This document shows, one piece after another, positions 33,978-42,401 of a stretch of 64,000 nt of DNA (position 1 is the stretch's first letter; each line of letters starts with the position of its first letter). Source of the DNA: JANWHQ01 sp963775275 (GTDB lineage: Bacteria; Pseudomonadota; Alphaproteobacteria; Caulobacterales; Caulobacteraceae). Location: positions 620,001-684,000 of the forward strand of contig CAVZII010000005.1 in assembly GCA_963775275.1 (NCBI GenBank), read 5' to 3'. Both the position numbers and the translations under genes were made by a program. The notes under the pieces are model-generated. The model saw nothing but the letters and a program-made list of their open reading frames with translations. It had not been told where the DNA came from and did not search any database.

Positions 33978-34514
33978 ATGACCGCCAGACTGACCCCCGT
34001 CTCCCCTGCCGACGCCGCGCGCCGCCTCCAGCAAGGCCAGGCCGTGCTGGTGGACATCCGCGAGCCGGACGAGTTCGCCCGCCGGCGCGTCAAGGGCGCC
34101 CTGTCGCGTCCGCTGTCGGGCTTCGCCAAGGCGCACCTGAAGATCGCGCCCGAGCACGACGTCATCTTCACCTGCCGCTCGGGCATGCGCACCGGCGCCA
34201 ACTGCGACCGGCTGGCCGCCAGCGTCGAAGGCGAGGCCTATGTGCTGCAAGGCGGCCTGGACGGCTGGGTCCGCGCGGGCCTGCCGACGGAGGTCGAGTC
34301 CAAGGCTCCGCTGGAGATCCAGCGACAGGTCCAGATCACCGCCGGCGCCCTGGTGCTGGCGGGCATAGGCCTGGGCGTCACGATCAACCCCGCCTTCCTG
34401 GCGCTCGCGGCCGTGGTGGGCGCGGGCCTGGCCATGACCGGGATCAGCGGCAATTGCCTGATGGGCAAGGTGCTGGCCTTCGCGCCCTGGAACCGCGCGG
34501 CCCGGGCCGGCTGA
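33978..34514 (+). CDS. Rhodanese with C-terminal membrane DUF2892-like domain
   Basis: A 178-residue protein. Residues 1 to about 105 are a rhodanese domain with the active Cys in FTCRSGMRTG and preceding VLVDIREPDEFARRR. The C-terminal 70 residues hold two hydrophobic helices (ITAGALVLAGIGLGVTI and LALAAVVGAGLAMTG), a DUF2892-like anchor. It is expected to move sulfane sulfur at the inner membrane. It starts 10 bp after bigR, and its partners are the persulfide enzyme and the TauE exporter. Confidence 0.88.
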   Translation: MTARLTPVSPADAARRLQQGQAVLVDIREPDEFARRRVKGALSRPLSGFAKAHLKIAPEHDVIFTCRSGMRTGANCDRLAASVEGEAYVLQGGLDGWVRAGLPTEVESKAPLEIQRQVQITAGALVLAGIGLGVTINPAFLALAAVVGAGLAMTGISGNCLMGKVLAFAPWNRAARAG

Positions 34515-34558
34515 TGGAGCGCGACCACATGGCCGGAGGTGATCAAGGCCGATCTCCA

Positions 34559-34655
34559 TCACCGTCATGGCCGGGCGTAGTCCCGGCCACCCATGAACAC
34601 CGACGACGTTCAGTGTTCATGGGTCGTCGGGACAAGCCCGACGATGACGGTGAGA
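34559..34655. repeat. Dispersed palindromic repeat (CCGTCATGGCCGG family)
   Basis: CCGTCATGGCCGGGCGTAGT... is mirrored by ...CGGGACAAGCCCGACGATGA, with a perfect inner stem around CACCCATGAACAC / GTGTTCATGGGT. It lies between the rhodanese and TauE genes. Such blocks are common in alphaproteobacterial intergenic DNA. It carries no gene. Confidence 0.6.
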
Positions 34656-34700
34656 AGAGTGGGACTCCGGTTCGCGGCGCAATCGGAGCCAGCTGGTGAC

Positions 34701-35480
34701 ATGGACCCCTCGCTAACGCCCCTGCTCCTCGCCGCGCTGAGCGGAACCCTGGTGGGGTTCCTGCTGGCCGTGTTCGGCGGCGGAGGCTCGGTGCTGGCCG
34801 CGCCGCTGCTGATCTATGTGGTCGGGATTCAGGACCCCCACGTGGCGATCGGCACCTCGGCCGCCGCGGTCGGGGCGAATGCGCTGGCGGGCCTGTTCGC
34901 CCACGCGCGGGCCGGACGGGTGAAATGGCCCTGCGCCAGCGTCTTCGGCCTGACGGGCCTGGTCGGGACCCTCGCGGGCTCCACGCTCGCCAAGCATGTG
35001 GAGGGCCAGCGGCTGCTGCTGTTCTTCGCCGTCGCCATGGCGGCGGTGGCGCTCTCGATGCTGCGCCCCAAGGCGAGCGAGGGCGACCCGGACGTGCACA
35101 TGATCCCCTCGCACCTGGTCAGGCTGGTCCCCGCCGGCCTCGTCATCGGCTTCGCGGCGGGGTTCTTCGGCATCGGCGGCGGCTTCCTGATCGCGCCGGG
35201 CCTGATGGCCTCGGTCGGCATGACCCTGGCCCACGCCCAGGCGTCCTCGCTGTTGTCGGTGGCGCTGTTCGGCTCGACCACCGCGGCCAACTACGCCGTC
35301 TCGGGGCTGGTCGACTGGCCGGTGGTGGGCGCGATGCTCGTCGGCGGCGCGGCCGGGACCCTGGCCGGCGTGCCGGCGGCGCGCGCCCTGGCCTCGCGCG
35401 CGAGGCTCGGCCGCCAGCTCTTCGCCGGACTGATCCTGGTGGTGGCGGCCTACGTCGCCTGGCGCGCGACCCACGGGTGA
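34701..35480 (+). CDS. TauE/SafE-family sulfite/sulfonate exporter
   Basis: A 259-residue membrane protein with about eight hydrophobic helices. The family pattern GTLVGFLLAVFGGGGSVLAA and the second half's GFAAGFFGIGGGFLIAPGLM are both present. These proteins export sulfite or related anions, suiting the end of a sulfide-oxidation module. ATG 34701 follows GGTGAC; the ribosome site is weak. An upstream in-frame start at 34593 lies in the dispersed repeat and was rejected. Confidence 0.88.
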   Translation: MDPSLTPLLLAALSGTLVGFLLAVFGGGGSVLAAPLLIYVVGIQDPHVAIGTSAAAVGANALAGLFAHARAGRVKWPCASVFGLTGLVGTLAGSTLAKHVEGQRLLLFFAVAMAAVALSMLRPKASEGDPDVHMIPSHLVRLVPAGLVIGFAAGFFGIGGGFLIAPGLMASVGMTLAHAQASSLLSVALFGSTTAANYAVSGLVDWPVVGAMLVGGAAGTLAGVPAARALASRARLGRQLFAGLILVVAAYVAWRATHG

Positions 35481-35483
35481 GGC

Positions 35484-35918
35484 TCAGCGCCGCGCGCGGA
35501 AGAAGGCCTTGAGCAGGGCCGAGCTTTCGCCGGCCAGGACCCCGCCGGTCACCTCGGGGCGCCAATGGCAGGTCGGCTGGTCGAAGACCCGCGGGCCGTG
35601 GACCACCGCCCCGCCCTTGGGATCCTCCGCCCCGAAGACGAGCCGGCCGATGCGGGCGTGGCTGATCGCTCCCGCGCACATGGCGCAGGGCTCGAGCGTG
35701 ACCACCAGCGTCATCCCGGTCAGGCGGTAGTTGCCGAGGCGCTCGGCCGCCTCGCGCAGGGCGACGATCTCGGCGTGGGCGGTCGGGTCGCGCCGGCCGA
35801 TCGGGGCGTTCGAGCCGCGGCCGAGGATTTCGCCCGTGGACGGATCGACCACGACGGCGCCCACCGGCGCCTCGCCCGCCTCGGCGGCCGCTTGCGCGAG
35901 GCCCAGCGCGATGCGCAT
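35484..35918 (-). CDS. tadA: tRNA adenosine(34) deaminase
   Basis: A 144-residue zinc deaminase converting A34 to inosine in tRNA-Arg. His and Glu are in PTAHAEIVALREA; two Cys are in LEPCAMCAGAISHARI. ATG 35918 gives the family length. It is convergent with tauE and divergent from the rluB-like gene, whose start is 12 bp away. An essential gene, intact here. Confidence 0.93.
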   Translation of the reverse strand: MRIALGLAQAAAEAGEAPVGAVVVDPSTGEILGRGSNAPIGRRDPTAHAEIVALREAAERLGNYRLTGMTLVVTLEPCAMCAGAISHARIGRLVFGAEDPKGGAVVHGPRVFDQPTCHWRPEVTGGVLAGESSALLKAFFRARR

Positions 35919-35930
35919 GTGTTCCTGATC

Positions 35931-37025
35931 ATGGTCTCCCACGCGCGCGACCCAAGCTCCGGCTCTTCCGGCGGTCAAGCCCCCGCCTTGCCCGGCGACG
36001 GCAAGGCCGGCGGCAAGGACGCCGAACGCGTGGCCCGCGCCCTGGCCCGGGCGGGGGTGGCCTCGCGGCGGGAGGCCGAGCGCCTGATCGAGGCCGGCCG
36101 CATCGCCCTGAACGGCCAGGTGCTGACCAGCCCGGCCGTGAACGTGGGCCCCGATGACGTGCTGACGCTGGACGGCCGGCCGGTGGCCGAGCGCGAGCCG
36201 GCGCGGCTGTGGCGCTATCACAAGCCCGAGGGGCTGATCACCACCCACAAGGACCCCAAGGGCCGGCCCACCGTGTTCGAGCGCCTGCCGCCCGGCCTGC
36301 CGCGGGTGATCTCGATCGGGCGGCTCGACCTCGGCTCGGAGGGCCTGCTGCTCCTGACCAACGACGGCGCCCTGGCGCGCCAACTGGAGCTGCCGTCCAC
36401 GGGCCTGGTGCGCCGCTACCGCGCCCGCGCCTTCGGCCGCACGAGCCAGGCCGCGCTCGACAAGCTGAAGGACGGGCTGGTCGTTGAGGGCGTCGCCTAT
36501 GGCCCGATCCAGGCGCGGCTGGAGCGCGGCTCGGGCGCCAACATCTGGATCACGCTGGAGCTGGCCGAGGGCAAGAACCGCGAGGTGCGCCGGGTGCTGG
36601 AGTCCATCGGGCTGAAGGTGAACCGCCTGATCCGCACCGCCTACGGGCCCTTCGAGCTGGGCGCGCTGGCGCCCGGCGCGGCCGACGAGGTCCCGGCCCG
36701 GCAGGTGCGGGCGCTGATGAAGGGGGACGCCGTGCTGCAGCCCCCTCCACCGTCCCGGGATGGGCGCGGCGGGCCCCCTCAGTCGGGCCTTCGGCCCGCC
36801 AGCTCCCCCAAGGGGGGAGCATCTTCGCGCCGGAGATCTTCCCCCTCTGGGGGAAGTCCCCGCGAAGCGGGGGATGGGGGCCAACCCGCCCAGCCGGCCA
36901 AGGCCAAGACCGCCTACAAGCCCGGCTGGGCCAAGCCCAAGCGGCGGCCGCGGCCGGCGGCGGCCCGCCCGGGGCCCCAGAAAGGCGCGAAGCGCGGCGG
37001 CAGGCCAGGTCCCAGGCGCGGATGA
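35931..37025 (+). CDS. rRNA pseudouridine synthase, RluB/RsuA family, with repeat-derived tail
   Basis: A 364-residue enzyme. The N-terminal S4 RNA-binding domain is ARAGVASRREAERLIEAGRI. The RsuA-type catalytic core has ISIGRLDLGSEGLLLLTNDG with the catalytic Asp in GRLDLGS, and KNREVRRVLESIGLKVNRLI near its end. After residue about 265 the frame enters a dispersed family A repeat (36742-36882) and then a Lys/Arg/Pro-rich tail. It modifies 23S or 16S rRNA; the exact uridine is unknown. The stop overlaps the oxidoreductase start (ATGA). Confidence 0.9.
   Translation: MVSHARDPSSGSSGGQAPALPGDGKAGGKDAERVARALARAGVASRREAERLIEAGRIALNGQVLTSPAVNVGPDDVLTLDGRPVAEREPARLWRYHKPEGLITTHKDPKGRPTVFERLPPGLPRVISIGRLDLGSEGLLLLTNDGALARQLELPSTGLVRRYRARAFGRTSQAALDKLKDGLVVEGVAYGPIQARLERGSGANIWITLELAEGKNREVRRVLESIGLKVNRLIRTAYGPFELGALAPGAADEVPARQVRALMKGDAVLQPPPPSRDGRGGPPQSGLRPASSPKGGASSRRRSSPSGGSPREAGDGGQPAQPAKAKTAYKPGWAKPKRRPRPAAARPGPQKGAKRGGRPGPRRG
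36742..36882. repeat. Dispersed hairpin repeat (family A) inside the pseudouridine synthase gene
   Basis: GTCGGGCCTTCGGCCCGC, CTCCCCCAAGGGGGGAG, TTCCCCCTCTGGGGGAA and CCGCGAAGCGGGGGAT are successive self-complementary stems shared with the copies at 13782, 21538 and 39470. The block is translated in frame and joins the catalytic domain to a basic tail. Confidence 0.65.
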
Positions 37026-38638
37026 AATCCTCGTTCGACACCATCATCGTGGGGGCCGGATCGGCGGGCTGCGTCCTGGCCAACCGGCTGTCGGCGGACC
37101 CGAACCGCCGGGTGCTGCTGGTCGAGGCGGGGCCTCGCGACTGGAACCCGGTGTTCCGCGTGCCGATCATGGCCGGGCGGCTGTTCGCGGGCCGCTACTG
37201 CAACTGGAGCTACGAGACCGAGCCGGAGCCGCACCTCGACGGCCGGCGCATCCCCTGGCCGCGCGGGCGGGTGCTGGGCGGCTCCTCGGCGATCAACGGG
37301 ATGATCTACGCCCGGGGCCAGAAGCTCGACTTCGACGGCTGGGCCCAGCTCGGCCTGACCGGCTGGTCGTACGATCAGGTCCTGCCCTACTTCAAGCGCT
37401 CGGAGCGCTCCTGGCGGGGCGCGGGCGAGCACCACGGCGGGGACGGTCCGCTGCCGGTCGGGCCGCCGACCAGCCCCAACCCGCTGTTCGAGGCCTTCAT
37501 CGAGGCGGGGCGCGAGCTCGGCGAGCCGGTCAATCCCGACTTCAACGGCGCCGAGCAGGAGGGCTTCGGCCGGCACGACTACAACATCTGGAAGGGCCAG
37601 CGCTGGAGCGCGGCGCGCGCCTTCCTGGACCCGGCGCGGCGGCGGGCGAACCTCCGTGTCCTGACCGGGGCGCAGCTGCTGAAGCTCAGCGTGGCGCGCG
37701 GCCGCGCCTGGGGCGTGGAGGTCCTGGTCCGCGGACGGAAGGTCGAGCTCGGCGCGGACGGCGAGGTGGTGCTGGCCTGCGGCGCCATCGGCTCGCCCCT
37801 GGCGCTGCTGCACTCGGGGATCGGCGACCCCGTGCGCCTCAGGGACGCGGGGATCACGCCGAAGATCGAGCTGAAGGAGGTGGGCAAGAACCTGCAGGAT
37901 CATCTGCACGTGATCGTGGCCCACCGATCGCTGACGCCGGACGAGACCTGGGAGCACCTGCGGATCGACCGCGCGGCGCTGGGCTTCGCGGCGGCGGCCC
38001 TCATGGGCAAGGGCCCGTTCAGCCGCTTCCCGCACGAGGCGGGCGCCTTCCTGAAGGTCGATCCGGCCTCGGCCTCGCCGGACATCCAGATCCACTTCAT
38101 CGCCGGCAGCTCGGCCTCGGGCCTGCGCCACCCGTTCGCAGGCAAGGCGCAGAGCCGCTTCGGCGACGGCCATGTCTTCTATGGCTCGGTCTGCCAGCTG
38201 AGGCCGGAGAGCCGCGGCGAGATCACGGTCGCGAGCGCAGATCCCACCGCGGCGCCGGTGATCCGGGCCAACTACCTCTCGAGCGGGACGGACCGGCGGA
38301 TCCTGCGCCAGGGGCTGAAGCGGATGCGGGAGATCTTCCACGCCCACGCCTTCGACCGGCACCGGGGCGGGGAGGTCGCGCCCGGGCCCAAGGTCCGCAC
38401 GGACGAGGAGCTGGACGCCTACATCCGGGCCAACGCCTCGACCATCTTCCACCCGGTGGGGACCTGCCGGATGGGCGCGGACGAGGGCTCGGTGGTGGAC
38501 GAGGCGCTGCGGGTGCGCGGCGTCAAGGGCCTGAGGGTCGCCGACGCCTCGGTGATGCCCCGCCTGGTCAGCGCCAACACCCACGCCGCCACGGTGATGA
38601 TCGCCGAGAAGGCGGCCGACCTGATCGTGCGGGGCTGA
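37022..38638 (+). CDS. GMC-family FAD oxidoreductase (choline dehydrogenase-like)
   Basis: A 538-residue flavoprotein. The N-terminal FAD loop is IIVGAGSAGCVLANRLSA. GMC signature 1 is PRGRVLGGSSAINGMIYARG, and the C-terminal active-site His lies around FHPVGTCRMG, with VSANTHAATVMIAEKAADLI near the end. Members oxidise alcohols such as choline or aliphatic polyols; the substrate is not fixed here. ATG 37022 overlaps the upstream stop, and an SDR follows 17 bp later in one operon. Together they suggest stepwise alcohol oxidation. Confidence 0.92.
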   Translation: MKSSFDTIIVGAGSAGCVLANRLSADPNRRVLLVEAGPRDWNPVFRVPIMAGRLFAGRYCNWSYETEPEPHLDGRRIPWPRGRVLGGSSAINGMIYARGQKLDFDGWAQLGLTGWSYDQVLPYFKRSERSWRGAGEHHGGDGPLPVGPPTSPNPLFEAFIEAGRELGEPVNPDFNGAEQEGFGRHDYNIWKGQRWSAARAFLDPARRRANLRVLTGAQLLKLSVARGRAWGVEVLVRGRKVELGADGEVVLACGAIGSPLALLHSGIGDPVRLRDAGITPKIELKEVGKNLQDHLHVIVAHRSLTPDETWEHLRIDRAALGFAAAALMGKGPFSRFPHEAGAFLKVDPASASPDIQIHFIAGSSASGLRHPFAGKAQSRFGDGHVFYGSVCQLRPESRGEITVASADPTAAPVIRANYLSSGTDRRILRQGLKRMREIFHAHAFDRHRGGEVAPGPKVRTDEELDAYIRANASTIFHPVGTCRMGADEGSVVDEALRVRGVKGLRVADASVMPRLVSANTHAATVMIAEKAADLIVRG

Positions 38639-38655
38639 AGAGAGGAGCGCGGACC

Positions 38656-39426
38656 ATGGACCTCTGGCTGAAGGGCAAGGCGGCGATCGTGCTGGGCGGC
38701 ACGCGCGGGATCGGCCGCGCCATCGCCGAGCTGCTGGCCGAGGAGGGCTGCGCCGTCGCGATCTGCGCGCGCAAGGCCGAGGAGGTGGACCTGGCGGTGC
38801 GCGCCCTGGCGGACCTGGGGGTCCGAAGCTTCGGCGAGGCGGTGGACATCGCCGACGGGCCGGCGCTGAAGGCTTTCGTCGAAGCGGCCGCGAAGGCGCT
38901 CGGCGGAATCGACATCCTGGTCTCCAACGCCTCGGGCCTGGTCCGGGGCGCGGCGGAGGAGGACTGGCGCACGATGGTCGACGTGGACCTGATGGGCGCG
39001 GTGCGCAGCTTCGAGGCGGCATGGCCCCATCTGGAGCGGGCGGCCGAGGCCAAGGGCGACGCGGCGGTCGTGCTGATCTCCTCGGTGTCGGCGGCGGAGG
39101 CCTCGGCGTCCTCGGCCTACGGCCCGATCAAGGCGGCGCTGATCCACCACGCCAAGGGGCTGGCGCGCGAGCTGGCCGCCAAGCGGGTCCGGGTGAACGT
39201 GGTCTCGCCCGGCACGATCCTGTTCGAGGGCGGGGTGTGGGGCGAGATTCGCGACCGCCAGCCGGAGTTCTTCGCCCGGATGATCGAGCGCAACCCGACC
39301 GGACGGATGGGGACGCCGCAGGAGATCGCGGCGGCGGCAGTGTTCCTGGCGAGCCCGCGCTCGGCCTTCACCACCGGCGCCAACATGGTGGTGGACGGGG
39401 CGATCACCGCGCGGGTGAATTTCTGA
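38656..39426 (+). CDS. SDR-family oxidoreductase
   Basis: A 256-residue classical SDR. The cofactor loop is LGGTRGIGRAIAELLAEEG; the NxxG is SNASG. The catalytic Ser is in VLISSVSAAEA and the Tyr/Lys pair in SSAYGPIKAALIHH. GAGGAG precedes ATG 38656. The gene is cotranscribed with the upstream GMC oxidoreductase. A family A repeat follows as the likely operon end. Confidence 0.92.
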   Translation: MDLWLKGKAAIVLGGTRGIGRAIAELLAEEGCAVAICARKAEEVDLAVRALADLGVRSFGEAVDIADGPALKAFVEAAAKALGGIDILVSNASGLVRGAAEEDWRTMVDVDLMGAVRSFEAAWPHLERAAEAKGDAAVVLISSVSAAEASASSAYGPIKAALIHHAKGLARELAAKRVRVNVVSPGTILFEGGVWGEIRDRQPEFFARMIERNPTGRMGTPQEIAAAAVFLASPRSAFTTGANMVVDGAITARVNF

Positions 39427-39469
39427 GCTGGGGCGGTAGAGCCCACGCGATCGGCCTCACGCGCGGGCC

Positions 39470-39597
39470 CGCCCCCTCCACCCTCCTTCGCCCTTCGGGC
39501 TACGGAGGGTCCCCCTCCCCCAGGGGGGAGGATTTCGAAGGCCCGATCTTCCCCCTCTGGGGGAAGTCCGGCCGAAGGGCCGGGAAGGGGGACTCTT
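39470..39597. repeat. Dispersed hairpin repeat (family A), intergenic copy
   Basis: CCCCCTCCACCCTCCTTCGC, CCCCCTCCCCCAGGGGGGAG and TTCCCCCTCTGGGGGAA repeat the motif set of the other family A copies. It separates the convergent SDR and MFS genes, so here it may work as a two-way terminator. Confidence 0.65.
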
Positions 39598-39600
39598 CTG

Positions 39601-40932
39601 CTACTCCGCCGCCCTTCTCGTGTCGGCGACCAGGGTGCGGCTGGCGAGGAGGAAGCAGACGCCGCCCAGCGCGGCGCAGCCCATGACCACCAGCATGGAG
39701 TAGCGGATCGCCAGGTCCCCGTAGTGGGCGTGCATCACGTCGTTCAGCCGCCCGATCAGGATCGGCCCGCCGAGCTGGCCCATCACCGTGGCGCCGAGGA
39801 GCGCCAGCGAGACCGAGACCGCCCGCATGCGCGGCTTGGCCACGCCGACATAGGCCGCGTAGATCGGTCCCTGGTGCATGATCGAGAACAGGCTCGAGCC
39901 CAGCATGGCCGGGTACCAGACGCTCACCGGCCCGCCGAAGACGTAGAGGAACTCGCAGGGCGCCAGCGCCAGGAGCGACAGGCCGGCGATCCAGCAGCGC
40001 CAGCGCGCGTCATAGCGTTCCAGCCAGGAGGACAGGGCGCCGCCCAAAAGGATGCCCACGGCCGCCACCGCGCCGCGGACCGGCTGGATCTGGATGCCGA
40101 TCTGCTCGACGTTCATGTGGCGCACGCGCACCAGCAGCATCGTCCCCCAGGCCCCGACGCCGTAGAGGTAGACCCCGGCGATGGTGGTGCCGAGCAGGCA
40201 CAGGATGAAGGTCCGAGAGCCCAGGACGAAGCGGAGGCTCTCCAGGAGCCGCGCGGGCGCGGGCGCCGCCTCGCCCGAGATCCGCCGGCGCGGCGGCTCC
40301 TTGACCGTGAGCAGGAAGAGCGCGGCCAGGATGATCCCCGGAATGCCGGCGAGATAGAAGGTCCAGCGCCAGCCCCAGTGGTGGGCGATCCAGCCGGCGG
40401 CGGGGGAATAGACGATGGCGGCCACCGAGCTGGCGGTGGCCAGGACCGCCATGACCATGGGACGCCGGGCCCGGCTGAACAGGTCCGACAGCAGCGACTG
40501 GGAGGGCGCCAGGCCGCAGCCTTCGCCCACGCCCATGAAGAAGCGGGCGATCCCGAGCTGCCAGATGGACCCCGCGAAGCCGGTGACCGCCGTCATCAGG
40601 CTCCAGAAGAACAGGCCGATGGCGATGACGTTGCGCCGGCTCCAGCGCTCGGCGAGCCAGGCGATGGGCACGCCGATGACCGCGTAGAACATGATCACGC
40701 TGGTGACCACGCCGAGGGTGGTGTCCGAGACGCCGAACTCCTTCTTGATCAGCGGCAGGACCAGCGAGATCACCGACCGGTCGAAGTAGTTCAGGGTCGA
40801 GATCAGCGTCAGGAACCCGAGCACGAAGATCGAGTGGGCCGTCCACTCCCCGCCGCCGGGACGGCCCGAAAGCACGGTCTCGGCCGCGACCTCCTCGGCG
40901 ATGGCTTCGGCCTGCTCGTCGACGTTGCTCAT
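39601..40932 (-). CDS. MFS transporter (first of a four-gene tandem)
   Basis: A 443-residue 12-helix permease. Loop 2-3 holds a degenerate MFS motif around GVPIAWLAERWSRRNVIAIG, and helix 4-5 has FFMGVGEGCGLAPSQSLLSD. It differs from the next three genes and is probably not their recent duplicate. The family exports or imports small organics; the substrate is unknown. It is read last in the minus-strand array 45209-39601, 20 bp after the next gene. Confidence 0.88.
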   Translation of the reverse strand: MSNVDEQAEAIAEEVAAETVLSGRPGGGEWTAHSIFVLGFLTLISTLNYFDRSVISLVLPLIKKEFGVSDTTLGVVTSVIMFYAVIGVPIAWLAERWSRRNVIAIGLFFWSLMTAVTGFAGSIWQLGIARFFMGVGEGCGLAPSQSLLSDLFSRARRPMVMAVLATASSVAAIVYSPAAGWIAHHWGWRWTFYLAGIPGIILAALFLLTVKEPPRRRISGEAAPAPARLLESLRFVLGSRTFILCLLGTTIAGVYLYGVGAWGTMLLVRVRHMNVEQIGIQIQPVRGAVAAVGILLGGALSSWLERYDARWRCWIAGLSLLALAPCEFLYVFGGPVSVWYPAMLGSSLFSIMHQGPIYAAYVGVAKPRMRAVSVSLALLGATVMGQLGGPILIGRLNDVMHAHYGDLAIRYSMLVVMGCAALGGVCFLLASRTLVADTRRAAE

Positions 40933-40952
40933 GTTCCCTCCCCGGACTGGAC

Positions 40953-42338
40953 TTAGGCGAGGCCGGCCGCCTCGCGCTTCTTCACCTCGCCGATGGCCTT
41001 GCCGTAGGTCTTGACCCCCGACCACATGATGATGGCCGCCAGCGGCGTCATGACCGCCGCCGAAAGCGACATGGCGTAACGGATCTTCTGCTCGTCGCCG
41101 ATGACGAAGTCGGTGACCGCGGCCATGAACATCGGCCCGATCCCCAGCCCGATCACCGAGAAGACGAACAGGTAGAGCGCGGTGATCTGGCCGCGCATCT
41201 GGTTGGGCGTGATGCTCTGCAGGGCGGCGTTCTGGGGCACGGCGCCGGCCAGGCCGCACATGCCGGTGATCGACGAGCAGGCCACCGACAGCCAGGGGGT
41301 CGGCATCAGGGGCCCGATGATCGCGAACAGGGGGGTGATCGAATAGAAGATCGCCACCGCCCGGAGGTTGGCGTCGTCGCGGCGCCTGGCCAGCCACTCG
41401 GTGAGCGGAGTGCCGACCAGCAGGCCGAGCAGCTGGGCCCCCAGGGCCGAGAAGCCGAGCACCGGCCCGGAGATTCCGGGGCCCCAGCCATAGGTCCGCT
41501 CGAGGAAGACGGGCCGCCAGGACTCCAGGCCGTAGGTCTCGGCCGCGCTGAAGGCCAGGGCGAGGAACTGGGGCGTGTAGAGCCGCCAGTGGATGAAGAG
41601 ATACTTGAAGGTGTCCAGCATGGTCAGCCGGTTGCCCGGCGTCGCCATCAGGCCCCGGCGCGGCGGCTCCTTCACCGTGAACATCAGGATCGAGCCGACG
41701 ATCCCCATCACGCCGAAGACGATGAAGACCTGCTGCCAGCCCGCGATCGTCAGACCGCTGAACCGGATCACGGCCCAGCTCGCCGACATGGCCGCGACCG
41801 TTCCGATCAGGGCCGGCGCGAAGCCCCGCCCGAAGATGAAGCCGACCTGCATCACCGCGATGGCGCGCGGCAGCCGCTCGCGCGGGAAGTAGTCGGCCAT
41901 CATCGAGTAGGTGCCCGGCCCGTTGACCGCCCCGCCGCCGCCCACCGCCACCCGGCAGGCGGCGAAGGTCCAGAAGGTCTGCGCCACCCCCGAGATCGAG
42001 GTCATCAGACCGGTGATCCCGAGGCCGACGCCGAGGATCACGTTGCGCCGCATGGAGTTGACCAGGCGCGCCATCGGCAGGCCGACGGCGGCGTAGAAGA
42101 TGGCCGGCGCCACCCCGATCAGCAGGCCCATCTTCCAGTCGGCCAGATCGAACGCCTTCTTGATCGGCGTGACCAGGAAGTTGATGACGCTGGACTCCAT
42201 CTGTCCGAGCATCAGGATGACGGCGAAGATGATGCAGGCGTACCAGGCGGTGGACCGCTTGGGCCACGGCTGGGCCGAGGCGGCCGGGCCGCCGCCTTCG
42301 CTTTCGACTTCCTCGAGGGTGGGAATCTCGGCCGCCAT
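40953..42338 (-). CDS. MFS transporter, tandem paralogue A
   Basis: A 461-residue permease opening with a charged N-terminal tail, then the first helix (AWYACIIFAVILMLGQMESS). It shares with its two neighbours the strings YFPRERLPRAIAVMQVGFIF, ERTYGWGPG and AALQSITPNQMRGQITALYL. This is the spinster/hexuronate-like branch of the MFS, often within catabolic clusters. GGAGGA precedes its ATG. The substrate cannot be named. Confidence 0.88.
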   Translation of the reverse strand: MAAEIPTLEEVESEGGGPAASAQPWPKRSTAWYACIIFAVILMLGQMESSVINFLVTPIKKAFDLADWKMGLLIGVAPAIFYAAVGLPMARLVNSMRRNVILGVGLGITGLMTSISGVAQTFWTFAACRVAVGGGGAVNGPGTYSMMADYFPRERLPRAIAVMQVGFIFGRGFAPALIGTVAAMSASWAVIRFSGLTIAGWQQVFIVFGVMGIVGSILMFTVKEPPRRGLMATPGNRLTMLDTFKYLFIHWRLYTPQFLALAFSAAETYGLESWRPVFLERTYGWGPGISGPVLGFSALGAQLLGLLVGTPLTEWLARRRDDANLRAVAIFYSITPLFAIIGPLMPTPWLSVACSSITGMCGLAGAVPQNAALQSITPNQMRGQITALYLFVFSVIGLGIGPMFMAAVTDFVIGDEQKIRYAMSLSAAVMTPLAAIIMWSGVKTYGKAIGEVKKREAAGLA

Positions 42339-42401
42339 GCGCGGGCTTCCTCCTGGTGTTGTCCCGCCGGCGTGGACCCGCCGGTCAGGTCGGCCGCCGT
42401 C